Origin: Prostheceraeus crozeri
Lineage: Eukaryota > Platyhelminthes > Polycladida > Euryleptidae
Assembly: GCA_907163375.1 (NCBI GenBank)
Contig: CAJQUW010012665.1
Span: 62,001-126,000, forward strand
Reading direction: 5' to 3'
Length of the DNA: 64,000 nt
In this document: one piece after another, positions 46,090 to 59,474 of the stretch
Layout of the letters: each line of letters starts with the position of its first letter
How positions within the stretch are numbered: position 1 is the first letter of the stretch
The notes under the pieces: generated by a model
Database searches by the model: none
Told to the model about the DNA's origin: nothing
The model's input: the letters and a program-made list of their open reading frames with translations, nothing else
Translations under genes and position numbers: made by a program

Positions 46090-48990
46090 TACTTTTATAC
46101 ACGGTTGATTATTCATTCACCTGCTTCACTAATTGATTCTCGCTATAATTATAATGAATGAACTTACGTCTGGGATAAAACTGGGCAACTTATAAAGCAT
46201 GTAGGCCCATGTAACCTATTTCGTCAAACTGAAATAACGGAGTGAAAAATTTAGAATCAATAATTATTCTGCTCAAGCGGTAATGATAAATAATTGAAAT
46301 CAATTGATTGTTTCTCATCATTTGATCTTTTATGTCACAAATTATAGCCAACTTATGACAGCTACAGAAGTAAAGAGATTCATCACTTCCTCTCGCAATT
46401 GTATGTCTTCATTGCTCAGAACTTAAAATAACCAAAGAAGTTTTCAGAACGAAGTTTTGCACAAAGGCAGTCTTTCTTCTGCCTGCTTGCGTGTTTCACA
46501 CAGCCATTTCTGACGTTTATCAATCACATCCCTGTGACTAGAATAAGGACAAGAAACTGGTCATTCCGGGTGGATGTCCAACTGGGGAGTCAATTTATCA
46601 TTACCTAATCAGAATCCCCGCTATGGGAAAACCTCTCAATTCCTTCTTATCACTTGACCAGTGGCTAGACAAAACGCAATGCGACCTTGGCCCTTGTCTG
46701 AAAAACACTTCGCTTGTGGAAACTGGTCGGGAGCTGTGAAATCACTTAGACTAAAAGTCTCAATTCACTCAAACGCCGAAAACATGTTGGTAATGATCGC
46801 GTTTACACCGTAGGAGGTCTGTCAATTTATCCATCTCAGACATGTTTATCATACGTTTGGTGAATGCGTGCCCTCTGTATGCACTGTATGAAGAGGACTT
46901 TATCAGTGTCATGTAATGTGTGATGCTTCAATTACATCATTTGGCAATCAGTGAGTGATTTCACTACGACTAGCATGCGCATTAGTGTGTTAGATACAAT
47001 GAAGAGTCCCATTGCACCATCTCTGAGGGCCACCTAGGGCCATTGGGTCATCTAAGTAATGGACAATGCATTCATTGTCGGATAAGGTGTAGCTCTGTTG
47101 TCAACACACAGACGTGTACACAGATTTTGCAGATTTGCTCTTCCAATCTATAATATCTGTGGTTACAGGCGTGTCTACGACGTTGATTGCGCAAGACAGG
47201 GAGAGTGTTGGGGTGACGGAGCACTCGATAAAGCGCAAACTGACCGTGACCGAGTCTTAAAGCATCAACCTGTTCCAACAATCAGCGTCCAGTGCAACCT
47301 ACGACAATAACCCTAGATTAAAACAAAATCGTTTATTAGCATGGAAGTACAATAGTCAGAAATAGGTTTAAAATTATTTCAAATTCATTGCCGTGATTCA
47401 TTGCAAATGATGACACAATGACAAGTGAAATCTTGACGTCTCTTGCATCTGGACGAAAAAGGATCTGGACGAGACCCTTGATACTGTCTGTGTAAGGACG
47501 AAACGCGTCGGGTGACTCGCTCTTTTATTTACTGAAATATAAGTCGTAAAAATTGGGAGAGAACCTGCTTTTTCTTGATCATCATGACTGACCTCCCGTA
47601 TCGACAAATCTATCAATAGAAAGCACTTTTGTTCAAAACTGAGTTTTTTTGTCATGAAATTCATTCAATTGTTTTATCTTCATTATCCTCAGCGTGTCAA
47701 GTTAGTTCAATTATTTAATGAAAGAAATTAATATCCGGCAGCGTAGAGGAATGTTCATAAGATCGTGCAGATTTGGATAACATGTAACGTCCAACAGAAC
47801 GGTGCCCTTTATTTAATTCTTTAATGAATGTTGGCATTACGACATTGCTGATTCGGGCAATGGGGATCGCATAAGACGCAATTCAAGATGTGCGCTAAGT
47901 CGATCTTAGCAGCTTTTGTTTGAAATCAACCATCCTTTTCTATGAATTAATTTCTATTGTGATTGCCGCCATTCAAAATCAAATGATTGAATGACCTTGC
48001 AGTTCATTTTGTTCATCAACTGATTTTATTTGTAATATAATCATGAAAGGCGAATTTGCCGTAACTTCACTGCCGCGACCCAGTCATTCCAGTTGGAAAT
48101 GTCAAACATTATCAATCCATTTACAGTGTAAGTCAACGTAAGGCATCAATGTTTCCGCCTAAAATTACAATGAAATAGATAAAAGTGCACCTGCTTGAAA
48201 GAAGCTTCTCGAATACTAATTTGCAGTGTGCATCCATTGAATCGATAGAAGAGTGACTGATAAACAGTATTTTACATTCATACAGGCCTGCTGTAAGGCT
48301 TTTTCGTGTTTATCTACGTTATTGTAATCAGGAAAGGGCAATGAAAAACCTTTTAAAATAAGAAAATGTAAGCAAAAATACACCGCAAAATAGAATTCTT
48401 GCTGATCAGCTGACCAGCAATGTGATGAAAACGTGAGTTGTGAGAATGAAAATATCATATCGCAGAATTGTATGCCTAATATGCATAAATGACACCTCAA
48501 TAATTTCATTAAGTTATTTCTCATATGAATCTTATGATTCCCACACATACTGAGGAGGTTTGGTGATCACTATCTCACAGACTATAGAAATGAAGAAATT
48601 AACAAAATGAAAACAATGCGATGACTTAATTTTCTGTAAATAAACTTGATTTTCTAACAGACTAGAAACAGGTGAATGTTTATATACATCATCATTAAGC
48701 TTTCATTAACAGAACAGAGACAGTAAGATGATAGTTGAGACGTTGAAAATAAAATAATTTCATTATTTTCGGCCTAATTGAACTTTTTAATTGAATCAAA
48801 TTCATTGTCATCATACCAGGAAAACTGTGTCGTCGAGAGGAAGACATTTCTCTCTGTTAGAGAGTGACAAATCAAAGGAACCTGATTCCGCTGACAAAAA
48901 GAGTCAGAAAAATAGCAAAAACATCAATAAAACAGATCAATAGAGATTTGTTTATGCCAAGAAAAATATTCTACCATGTGGCCCTAAGTA
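46090..48990. other. No recognisable feature
   Basis: A GC-richer stretch at about 47100-47310 is open on both strands for about 70 codons but matches no family I know. The rest is AT-rich. Confidence 0.45.
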
Positions 48991-48995
48991 TTAAC

Positions 48996-49075
48996 CAAAG
49001 ATCCAGAGTGAATCCAGGGTGTGCACAAGGGCTCCCGAAGGCAGAGCGAACACTTTAGCACAAGGCTACAGTGCC
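48996..49075 (-). repeat. Degenerate tRNA-like SINE head
   Basis: Minus-strand ACTGTAGCCTTGTGCTAAAG followed by TGTTCGCTCTGCCTTC aligns with the SINE head at 3274 (CTGTGGCCTAGTGGTAAAG, TGTCGCTCGGCGTC). The B box region is decayed. Confidence 0.45.
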
Positions 49076-49079
49076 GCTA

Positions 49080-49725
49080 ATAAATCAGAGTAAGAAAATT
49101 GCTGTGGTTCCCGTCTGCTTCACAATAAGCAAAATACTTTGTGAAAACAGTAGAAGGCTCACTATTAGTGACTAAAACTCCTGGATAGGATTGCTGACTT
49201 AACCCACTAATACCCATGGTAGCATATCATCTACCAATATTATTAAGCTCTCTCTCGCGCCAACCCCATGTGCTGGGAAGAAAAAAAAATACACTGACGA
49301 CGTATGTGTCGTCATGCATGAGTTTTTAAGTGCTATTTTTTTTTTTTTTCGAGCTGTGCGCGTATTGACAATCAGTTTCATCATACCATCATGGCGACGG
49401 TGACAAGGGTTGTATTCCCACAAGTCAAAATCTCCTACGCGCAAAACGGATTTATCATGGCATATCAGTTATGAATGAATGCTTTATACCAGCATAAAGA
49501 CCACAGAGCAAAATGCGGCTGAGGAAATTAGGTGAGTTGGGATATATTTTGGATTGAATGGCAAATTCAAAATGGGCATCATGTCACTTTTGCAAATGGT
49601 AAGTGCAAATGTGCTACTCAATACATAATCAAATACTAGACAATACTAGAATACAATACTAATACTTTAAGAATATTGAAAAGGATAGGAGCCTAATTCA
49701 TGCAAAAAATAAGTCGACGACTTCC
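49080..49725. other. No recognisable feature
   Basis: Includes a poly(T) run near 49338-49350. Confidence 0.5.
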
Positions 49726-49729
49726 TTGG

Positions 49730-49890
49730 GGGGTCAGCGGCCAGTTTGTCTGTTAGGGGTCTAGTGCGCCCCGCTGGGTCTTTTAATAGACGTGTGCGTT
49801 TGGCGTGTTGTGTCACGTGCTGTTTATGTGAACTCTTTCTCCCATTATTCTCTTATTTCGGTGTTACTACTTCAATAAAGTAACGTGAAT
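49730..49890 (+). other. GC-richer block with AATAAA, possible retroelement end
   Basis: Sequence from GGGGGGTCAGCGGCCAG to CTTCAATAAAGTAACG stands out in composition and carries a polyadenylation signal, as a solo LTR or retroelement UTR might. No second copy is present in the window. Confidence 0.2.
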
Positions 49891-52800
49891 ATTGTTTGAT
49901 GGCTTGGTTGTTAGTAAACTATAATTGTTGATAGAGCTGTATTGTAAAGTCATAAAGTAGTCATTCTTAAAGATAGTACAATTTGTTGGGGTAGTATGAA
50001 TACCATTTCATTGTGTCTTGTCCAATAAAGTGCATAATTAATAGGTCCCATATGATTAATTATGTGATAATGGAATACTATATGTAAAAAGTGCATATTA
50101 TTTTTGTAGGAACTTTTTTAGAAAAGGAAGTTATCAATCCTATTAAAGATTATGAAAGATAGTATCAGAAAAAGCAAAGCAATCCGAAAAAAGCACTTAA
50201 CGATCTTCTAATTTAAGAATGAAACGACTCCAACATTCAGCAGAGTGAGAGGATCTAATCAGAATACATTCGATTACTTAATTTTCCCGAGGAGTGGCGA
50301 CTGAGCAAGAATTAGTTCATGATAAGGATGAATCTGCGACCAGATGCATGAAAGATGAGATAAAAGACGTGCCAGTGAGGAAGAAATAGAACAAGAATTT
50401 CAAGAAAATTGTTGTTGTTAGAAAAGAATTCGAAGAAAGAAGATCAGAAAGAGCGTTGAAAGATAGAAGACTTTGAACCTAAAAGTCAAGCGTTTTCGGA
50501 TGATTTCGAGACGCCAAATGATTTTTCGAAGCCCTAGAATAGAAGAAAATGTTTAAAGAAGATCAGAAAAAAGTATAGTATGCAAAGAGACAAACATTAA
50601 TTCTGGGCATTTTAAGAAATATCAGTTCAGGTGGGCAGATCAAGGAACCTATCCAAAGAGTTTAATGTTTGTTGGAATAAGACTAAAAATGGTAGCAGTC
50701 TCAAATGCCTAGATCAAAGATTATGGGCACACATCTCCAAGAATAATTGAGTTCGTTAGAATTACGAGAAAATAAGATTTCAGCAGTTACTTCGCTAAAA
50801 TTTTTTGATTTCATCGACAGACGAGAACATAATTTTGATCGAATCTCCTTTGGATAATTAATTTCAGGAAAGGACTCGAATCTATAATCATCAGGTTGCC
50901 ATTTATCGAAATCTCTTCTGCACTGTTGACGAAATCTCAAATTTCATATATGTCTGCAAAAAGGACATCGCAATTTAATCGGGGCAAACCCCACAAAGCG
51001 GGGCAAGAACTCCACGCGCAAGAGCTGGTATGCGAAACCGGTGTCTGGGCTTTGAAGTGTAGTAAGGATCATTTCATGCGGTCCCTAGAGCGTTCAAAAT
51101 GTTTGTTGGCATGTTATCGATTATGCGAACTTGGAAGCGACCTTAATTCCGTTTTTAAATATTTGCATTTTGGTGTTCGTTGCCCCTTATGCTCTGTTAC
51201 CAAAGAGAGGATTTCAGAGATTTCATTCAAGATAAGGGCGTGTTGCGTCTGAATTCCGATCAAAGATTGAATCAACTGTTTCTTGCCTAGGCCAGGTCGT
51301 GGAATCGTCAATTCATTAATCGATTTGAATATGTAATCGAAGAAGCCGTCAAAGGTTCGACAAAGAAATTCTGTCCAGTCTGATCTCTTTGTCCGGCTGG
51401 ATTTCGAGAAAAAAGACGATTCAAGTCATGATCGCATAGTATTAGAAAGTGTCAGATCACCGATGTTGTATTATACGTACTGATGCATCGTTTCGAAAAT
51501 CGCGATAATATCTGCGGACAGTCTTAGCTCATTGTACAATGTTAAGTTTCGAAGGTCGACGTAACCCGATGTCTTTCCAATACATGACGCATTTGGCATT
51601 GGTGAATGCGGTGTTTCTTTGCCTCAGGATCATGGCATGAAATAACAATTACAGTGCAGTGTTGGACTATTTACTATAGAGCTCTCTTCATCATGATTAT
51701 ACTCATACATACATGTCTCCTGAAAATTCAATGCAGGCTGATGTTATTCTCATCAGAATCTGTCGAATCTTGTTCTTTTTTTGCAAATCAGTTTCTTTTA
51801 GGCTGGTTTTGCATTTCGATTGAAGTATTTGTTAATCGAGTTTCATACCATTCATGTTATTATTCGGCATTTACTTTCGATTTCATAGTTTCAGTTTTTG
51901 CTTCATATGGACCTAATCTTATTTGCTTTATATATTCTTCATCTTTCTGTAAGGCACAGGCAATGTCGGATTCAATGGAAAGTTTTACTTATTGATATTT
52001 GATAATTCTTTATCTTGTATTTTAGGTTCGTTCATTTGAATGGAAATATGATTAAAAGGAGTTTCATTTTCAATAGACAATGGAAAGTATACAAATAGGC
52101 TGATTGTATGAGTATTATGATAGCCGACGGTATGAATATGTTAATTATATTAGTATACCAAGCTTGTTTTTTTTCTTGTATCTGTAGTTTCCATTACGAT
52201 TATTGAAGGACTATTGTTTTAATGACCGAACCGCTGAAGACCTGAATGCATGTAGACTTTCTGGCCACAATTTTGCTTTGGAATAATCATTTTCCGTTCT
52301 TTCAGATCTTTTTTTGTCCAATCTTCATTTTGAAGGCTCAGTTTGATTGTTGTCGATACAGACCCGAATGCGTTCAAGGAGCAGAGACTACAGTAAAATG
52401 GTTCTTTTCGATCGCACAATACTATCATATTTGAACAAAGTCCTATTGTCTCACTTCATCTTTTGGGAAAAACAGAAAAAACATGTGTCTTTATATCACA
52501 GATTGTTTTTGATAAAATGCCAAAATAATTTACTATAGAGTTGATCTTCCTATCTGAAGTCTTTTGATTGTCTTTATATTTAATATTTGATTTCTTCTTT
52601 GTCTAACTCTTTTTTTTCCAAATTTAAAGCATTTTTGATGTGGTTGCAATCTGCTACGTATTTACGGTGTTTTTCGCCAGATGCCTAAAACTTTGTTTAA
52701 TTTAAAATAAAATACATTTAACCGGAAACGGGAAGGATAAAATGCAGTCAAAATGATCTAAAGAATTTCATAGCGCGATGATAAGGAATGGTTGAAGCGA

Positions 52801-54605
52801 CAGGTTCACTGCAGGCGGAAATGCATACGAAATAAGAATCTTTTCTGAGAATTGTGCATTACAACATTACAACAGTAATGATGAATGCCTGTATTTCTCC
52901 ATTTTCGAGTCCGAACAAAAAATTGAGCATTACGGCTCCAAGTCTCAACCAAATATTGAGAGCCACCTGGGGCTTCTAGAACGGATCTGCAGTACATTAG
53001 ATAATTGTTTAAAAATGTTTTTTCCTTTAAATAGTAATTTCGAACGACATCATTAAAACGTTTTTGCAACTGTTCTCGAAATACCATAACGGAATATAAA
53101 TAGCCTACAAATGAATGATGAATTGTTGATTCAACAAAAATCGATAGATGGAGGAATAGACTCTCATAATGAGATTCATTTAAAAAACATCATTTAAATC
53201 TTTTCCAGCACGCACCTAGAAACAGATTTTTCACATTTCATCAACATGTTCTCAGTAACTCTCTTCACTCTCTTGATTTGCTTGTTAAGAGGTAGGGGGT
53301 AAAATATTAAGGAAAACATCTTTTACTATCCCTAATTAACCAACAAAATCTTTTTGATTATAAAATTGAAATAACACTTCATGTGATTATACATGCCAAT
53401 TAGGAAGGATAAATTTATGACTAAAATGACAGTAGACTGTTGTCGCTATATGGGAGGTCTCCAGCAGGAAAGAAGAAATCATTCTATGTATATTACAAGA
53501 ACTCGACAATGACAGTTCGTTTCAAAGAAGATGAGAGTGATGCAATCAAATTAAGCAGAGTGAAAGATGAGAGTTTTCCCTTCATTGGACGGAAAATCCT
53601 GACAATCAATACTATTCCTTATTCCGAATACAGCTCAGTTAACTTAGGAAGAGGTAAATGCTAGTAGGATAATGGTGTGTAATTTGACTATACCATTTCA
53701 TAATTCAGAATTAATGCTCAGATGAGATATTCAAATGAGGAAATCTGAGAATGATGCTCGAAACAGGTGTCAAATATCAAGTTTTTGGAAGTTTAGTATT
53801 CAACTAATTATATTTATAATGATAAGAACAATTTATCAAATAGTGAAAAACCGATATTATTTAAATATATGAAAATCTTGTTTTGAGTTCCTAATTGAGT
53901 ACAAAATTTGAGTTTTTCAGAGAAACAACTAATACTTTAGAATTCAACTTCGACGTGAAAAGTTCAGTACAAATGTGCAGCAAAGAGTAAATAAAATTAA
54001 TAATATGAAGAAACCCCCATGACTATTTACTACAGTCAGAAATAATTGTTGATTTAATTATCTTTCACAGCACAAGCCCAGCAGTCACGTGTAGAGTAAT
54101 CTCTGTTGGTTATTGAAAAAAATATAGCGTAAGTAGGGAAGTAACAAGTTTATCAAATGATTAAAATAGGAGCTTATTATCATTTTTTTGTACCATCTAT
54201 TTGCATCACCATCTAAATTTCGTTTATAATTGAAAAGATTTTAATCATCTGCTTGAAATGCTGATTGTAGACATGTACAATGAACATAGATCTACGAAAC
54301 TTCTCCAGGCTGCCAGGTCTCCAAAGATATGCTGATTAAGCGGATGCAAACGCGAACACGAGGTTGTATTTGAATGTAGAGCTCAATTGAATCAAGTAGC
54401 CTGCTTTGTAGGCATCTCAAAGATTATGTACAATTTGAGTCACAGCACACATGTAGGGCGTTATCGAATACAATAAGATCGCACAGACTAATTCAGCCTT
54501 GATATAAACAAAGAAATTGCCTTGAAGATGAACATGAACTGCAGACAAATGACAGACAAACCTTAACTAAATCAGCGAAATTGAGCGCACAATGACCACT
54601 TCAAC
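49891..54605. other. No recognisable gene
   Basis: 50200-51550 is purine-rich with many interrupted frames and may be a worn retroelement, but no diagnostic motif was found. 51600-54600 is AT-rich and unremarkable; frames of 118 and 129 codons at 50896 and 51606 resemble nothing known. Confidence 0.45.
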
Positions 54606-54613
54606 CACTACCG

Positions 54614-55567
54614 CAGTGGTGGGCAACCAAATTGGGATAACGGGCCACAAGGAGTGGTCCGCGAAAAGGTTCGCGGGCCACCAATTTTAAAAAGCAGTAG
54701 TTAGTATAGGTTTAATATTATGGCACTACTGCAGTTTAGTGCACCCTCTATGAAAGAGACGGAAACGCGCCTACTGCAGTTTAGTGCACCCTAAAACAAC
54801 GGCGCATTCTCCCGCAAACGATGACTACGCACATTACACCGAAGCGCGCTCTCGGTGTAATGTGCGAAGACGAAGACGAAGACACACGAAGACACTCATT
54901 TATAAGTATAGGGAAGAACGAACGGCATTCATTCTGTTGATTAAATCATGTTGTTCTCACATGCATTTTAGGGTGCACTAAACTGCAGTAGGGGTAAAAG
55001 AGGGTGCACTAAACTGCAGTAGTGCCCAATATTATTTTATTCCGTACTTTTAAGTGTACATTTTGGGCTGCTATACCGTACGTGCATAAATATGGTGGTG
55101 GTATTACGTGACAAAATTTTACATTTAAATGAAGACAGCAGTGTTGTACGCAACTAATTTGTTTAATATTAAGGAATGATAATTTACTTTCAACAATTCA
55201 TGTGAGTATTGAAGAGCGAATAGGCCTATAACAAATCATGGAAGCTTTTTTTCTGTGTAATTAAACGGTAATTTGACTTTTCTGGTGATTTGACCGGCAT
55301 TACCTTATTTCATCAAAAGACAGCGGTCTGTAGGTGTAGTGAAACTATCCGCCTGAAAGCCGCACAAGATAAAACTGATATTGCTACAATTACTGATCAT
55401 GCTGCATGTATGTGCACATACGTCTCGAAAGAGGACCCCTCACCCTTAGATGCACCTCCCAAAGGTCGAAGTCAGAGTGAGTCATTTTCACATCATCGAT
55501 TCAAATAATGACAGCGGGCCACTTTAGATATGAGAAGCGGTGGCGGGACACGCGTTGCCCACCAATG
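54614..55567 (+). mobile_element. hAT-like non-autonomous element with nested MITE
   Basis: Starts CAGTGGTGGGCAACCAAATT and ends GCGTTGCCCACCAATG. Flanked by perfect CACTACCG (54606-54613 and 55568-55575). Near the left end GGTCCGCGAA/TTCGCGGGCC forms a subterminal hairpin. Relative of 4131-4822. It lacks a transposase. A 306-bp MITE is inserted at AATATTAT. Confidence 0.92.
54722..55027. mobile_element. 306-bp MITE nested in the hAT-like element
   Basis: Inverted ends GGCACTACTGCAGTTTAGTG and CACTAAACTGCAGTAGTGCC; the CTGCAGTTTAGTGCACCCT motif is repeated just inside each end. Flanked by AATATTAT (54714-54721 and 55028-55035). The relative at 4131-4822 has this target only once (TTTATATTCTTTTATTCCG). 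A perfect 15-bp hairpin lies at 54828-54866 (CGCACATTACACCGA and its mirror). Confidence 0.9.
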
Positions 55568-55575
55568 CACTACCG

Positions 55576-56688
55576 AGATGTTATATTTAGCTCCATTTAA
55601 CCCAATCAGTTGATCAACAGACTTAGAGGAGCAGCTACAGCGATCATCATCCAGATACTATCAACAAAGAACCGATGTCAGTGATATTCGCTAACTGTAG
55701 ATGCTGGTTTGTCAGTGAGCATAACATTTGACGATTTTATTCTACAAAATTTAAGATTAAATGAATTGCGATTTACATTAAACGCAAACCTGAAATTTCA
55801 AGTTAAAACATCAAATAAGAAGACTGAATGATGCAATTAAGAAGCTTTCCAAAATCCAAAGACAAGACCTGATGATCGAGGTAGAATCGTCTTATTACAA
55901 AACCTTCACATCATTTGCGTGCAATCTTGCGTCACACCAAGCAATGACAATTTGGAATGTTCTGTCTTGGCCGCTGCTTAGCTTACGAGACACCTTATTT
56001 TCCAAGCGTTGCTTGCACAAGACAGATTCAAGATCGCCGTCGACGTAGGTCACGCGATGTTAGAGTTAATGCCCTGATTTATGAAGACGATTTCTCATCA
56101 GAAATGAAAATAATTGACCTTCATTTCTAATGTCTCATTTGAGATCAGCATGTTGACTTTAACAGTCATTCCATGAATAAATTATTTCAAGAACAATTGA
56201 CAATTTTAAACAACAATGTGAGAGACATTTAGTGAACTCATTCTTCAACAGGAAATTATGCAATATACGTGACAATGAGTTGTTGTTCATTGAAGTTTGT
56301 AAACAGACACAATATTTCAATCACAGAGCGTTTCCCTTCAATGATCTCTGCACTTTTTCTTAAATGTTTTCATTTTTATATATTCTTTTCTTAAAACTTG
56401 CACCTTCATTCTTTTACTTCTAACGATAGATTGATCGACATTATTTCCATGAAAATTCCCTTTCACCGTTACAGAAAGTTGACGAATCTCTGTACATACA
56501 TTCGATCACATGAGCTCACCATTTTGACGCCCATAAACAAAGAACATTACATCACTCACAATTAAATCTATCTATACAATTCAAGGCATTGTCAATGCAT
56601 CGATTATCAGAGAGACACTCTACAACAATTCACAATCCACAGATTCACACCGCAAGAATTCTAATAGACAAAAAGTTGACAACAAAGG
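55576..56688. other. No recognisable feature
   Basis: Non-coding AT-rich sequence. Confidence 0.5.
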
Positions 56689-56689
56689 T

Positions 56690-56860
56690 CTGTCGTAGAA
56701 CGTTAAAGATCTTAAGAGAGTGACAACTCTTATTATCATAAAAGACACCAACACCCTTGATTCCCTGACCGCACTCGCCTGACCCAGGAATCGAACCGAA
56801 GTCCGCGGTGGAGACGATCTCGCACCTTCTTCACTAGGCCACGTTGATTAAGGGAGTGAC
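56690..56860 (-). repeat. tRNA-derived SINE, full head
   Basis: Minus-strand A box-like GTGGCCTAGTGAAGAAGG and a perfect B box GGTTCGATTCC (56789-56799) are followed by a body starting TCAGGCGAGTGCGGTCAGG. It faces a second, truncated copy at 56930-57015. Confidence 0.7.
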
Positions 56861-56929
56861 ATCGACAGCTTATTGTTCTATTGTTATTGACAGAGCGCTA
56901 CCAGCATTCATTTTGTAGCGAGACAGCAA

Positions 56930-57015
56930 TCGATTCCTTGGTCAGGCGAGTGCGGTCGGGGGTGTTGGTTTCTTTTATTGACTTAGTCGTTGTCATTCTC
57001 CTTAGATATTCGACA
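56930..57015 (+). repeat. Same SINE family, 5'-truncated, inverted partner
   Basis: GGTCAGGCGAGTGCGGTC, then GGGTGTTGG, CTTTTATT and TTGTCATTCTC match the body of the facing copy at roughly 80 percent by eye. Confidence 0.7.
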
Positions 57016-57019
57016 AATA

Positions 57020-58408
57020 ATTGATTTTGAAGAAAAAATGAGAAGGGTCATCGGGAGCTAGCGATAAGTGAACCCAACTTTGAAAATCATAACAGGAAAA
57101 TATCATCGGTATGGTTCAAATCTTGAGTCAAGGAAAGTAGATATGATGATCTCAAAATTGCTTTAGTGGACGTATGGAACTCTGACATATAAATACCCTC
57201 TTCATCTGAATCCTTGATAGCCTGCGAGGACACACAATGGGATGATGAAAGCATGTTTCGGAGTTTGAGAACAAAGATGTTTCCATCAGGATCAAATTTA
57301 AGGAAAATATGAGAGCGGTACGCTCATTTATTCTACTGGGTGCTCTACATCCTCCTATCGCATTTGTTTACTCATTTTCAAAACAGTTTCTCAACTCAAG
57401 ACAACTCATATCAGGGTACTGATGTAAACAATTACTTGGATTGGTGCAATTTTCAGATCATTTCACAGTTTTTTCTTTCACAAACATTTTCTAACAACAG
57501 CGGAATGACAAGGTTTCTTTTTTAATACAATTAATTCACGTAACTGAATTTGTCTAAATCAAATTAAAAGCTATTAAATGGATTGAAATTGGAATGAAAT
57601 AAAACAAACATCATCATCATCATGACGTGGACATTTAAATGACATTTATGAACTTTTTATAATGTTGCCTATCAAACAGCCCAAGTTTATTGGTAAGACT
57701 AATTGCATCAAGGACTTGTGAAACAAATGGTTGAATATTTACAAACCAGGCGATTTGCATCAGCCTCTTAACTGCATTTAAATCATGGCATGAAATGTAT
57801 CGATGAATTTTTTTATGCTATTTCAGTATAGATTTGATAAAATGTAACAGTTCTTCTACCAAAATCAAATTAACAGTTGAAAAGCATTTATCTAAGCAAG
57901 AATAATGCTCATCAATAATTCAACAGAAACAATAACTAGTAAATCTAATGAATTAGTCGAAATGTTGACACGAATTTTAGAATAAATCAAGCTGATATGA
58001 ACAAACACTGCACACAATTAATAAGCATGCAGTCAGACACAGACTGTAAATTAATTAGGATCTGCTATTTTTGCGATTTATATTATTATGCTTGATTAGG
58101 TAGCTGCCTGGCACTGTTTGATGGTGATAAGTTTTCTATTATTTTCCAAGAATGTTATTTTTAAGTATAATTGTGATAAATACAACAGACAAATTGCAGA
58201 GCTTCAAAGTCTGCGCTTGGACCTTGTCTGAATCGAGCCGTGAATTCCATTGCCCTTAAGTTCTACGTGTTTCAAGATTGACATGCTTCCATTATTTAGA
58301 ACGTATTATGGGATGCAGGTACTGTGGGTGCATGATCTTCGCAATTGGTGCGCAGAGAAGATGTCAACTGGCTAAGAAGTTATGCCGTAAATGTTTCTGA
58401 CAATAACC
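57020..58408. other. No recognisable feature
   Basis: Non-coding; a short ATC run near 57608. Confidence 0.5.
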
Positions 58409-58412
58409 AATA

Positions 58413-59210
58413 GTCCGGCAGCCAGAACGAGTTTCTGCAGGGAACGAGGCTGAAAGTGAGACTTTCACAGAATGATGTACACCTCATAGTCCGGCAGCCA
58501 GCACGAGTTTCTGCAGGGAACGAGGCCGAAAGTGAGACTTTCACAGAATGATGTACACCCTATGCCTACTACAAATCTGCACGTCTGCCGAGTTCTAGTG
58601 AGGTCCCCTTCTTGTCAAACAGGATCAAAGAAAAACACATGTAAATCCAATGGGACGCAGATTGCAGCTTTTGGTTAAAATGAAGTTTTCTATGTTTTCT
58701 CTGATTAAGCGAAAAGTATTAAGCCCAGAGTCATAATTTTTGGCATAGAATGTCTTCAGGTCATTTTCAATGATTTACCTGTGCTGTTATCATGCTTCTA
58801 ATCGGCAATGTATGTGAGAATGTGGTTGAATGTGGATAAAGTTGCTCAACATGTTTGTGTTTCCCGACATGAAGAGGCTCGCCAAATCTAAATGTGTTTA
58901 GCTTTATGGACAGGGGTGCATGAACATGACAGGAAATGATCTCAAGACATTCTATGTCAAAAATTGTGACTCTGGGCTTGGCACCTTTCGTTTAATCAGA
59001 GAAAACATGGAAAATTTCATTTTTGGCAAAAACTGCAATCTGCGTCCCATTGGATTTACATGTGTTATTCTTTGATCCTGTCTGACAAGAAGAGAAATCA
59101 CTAGAACTCGGCAGACGTGCCAATTCGTAGTAGGCAAGGGGTGCACATCACTCTGTGAAAGTCTCACTTTCGGCCTCGTTCCCTGCAGAAACTCGCTCTG
59201 GCTGCCGGAC
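58413..59210 (+). mobile_element. TAGTCCGG-type foldback with duplicated left end
   Basis: The right end CTGGCTGCCGGAC is followed by TA. The left end occurs twice in tandem (58413-58498 and 58499 onward), each beginning GTCCGGCAGCCAG and preceded by TA. Arms and centre match 38670-39381, with the centre in the opposite direction. Confidence 0.88.
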
Positions 59211-59219
59211 TACAACTGA

Positions 59220-59470
59220 TGTCCCCTCCTGGCACCCAGAAAGAGTTTCTGCAGCGAGAGAGACGGAAATGAGACTTTCACAGAATGATGTCTCTCCATG
59301 CCTGCTACGAATCTGCGCGTCTGCCGAGTTCTACTCAGTTATTTTCCTTGTCAGACAGATTGAAGTCTTCGTTAATAGGCCTGATGATATTTTCTGTTTT
59401 TCCATGATAAAGTGTGAAATACTAAGTGCATAGCCACAATTTTTGACATGGAATGTCTTCAAGTTGTTTT
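59220..59470 (+). mobile_element. Half copy of the TAGTCCGG-type foldback
   Basis: Landmarks GAGTTTCTGCAG, ATGAGACTTTCACAGAATGA, AATCTGCGCGTCTGCCGAG and GACATGGAATGTCTTCAAG are present for one arm only. It starts about 10 bp after the previous copy. Confidence 0.7.
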
Positions 59471-59474
59471 CTGG

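Noticed and set aside
47072-47310. Coding exon in the GC-richer stretch
   Set aside because: Open on both strands with no splice pair that clearly bounds it and no recognisable protein.
50896-51995. Frames of 118 and 129 codons
   Set aside because: Composition and content are not protein-like, and no family motif is visible.
58952-59433. Frames on both strands at 5603, 6506, 38528, 58952 and 59155
   Set aside because: They all fall in the inverted arms of the same foldback family and recur wherever it does; not genes.
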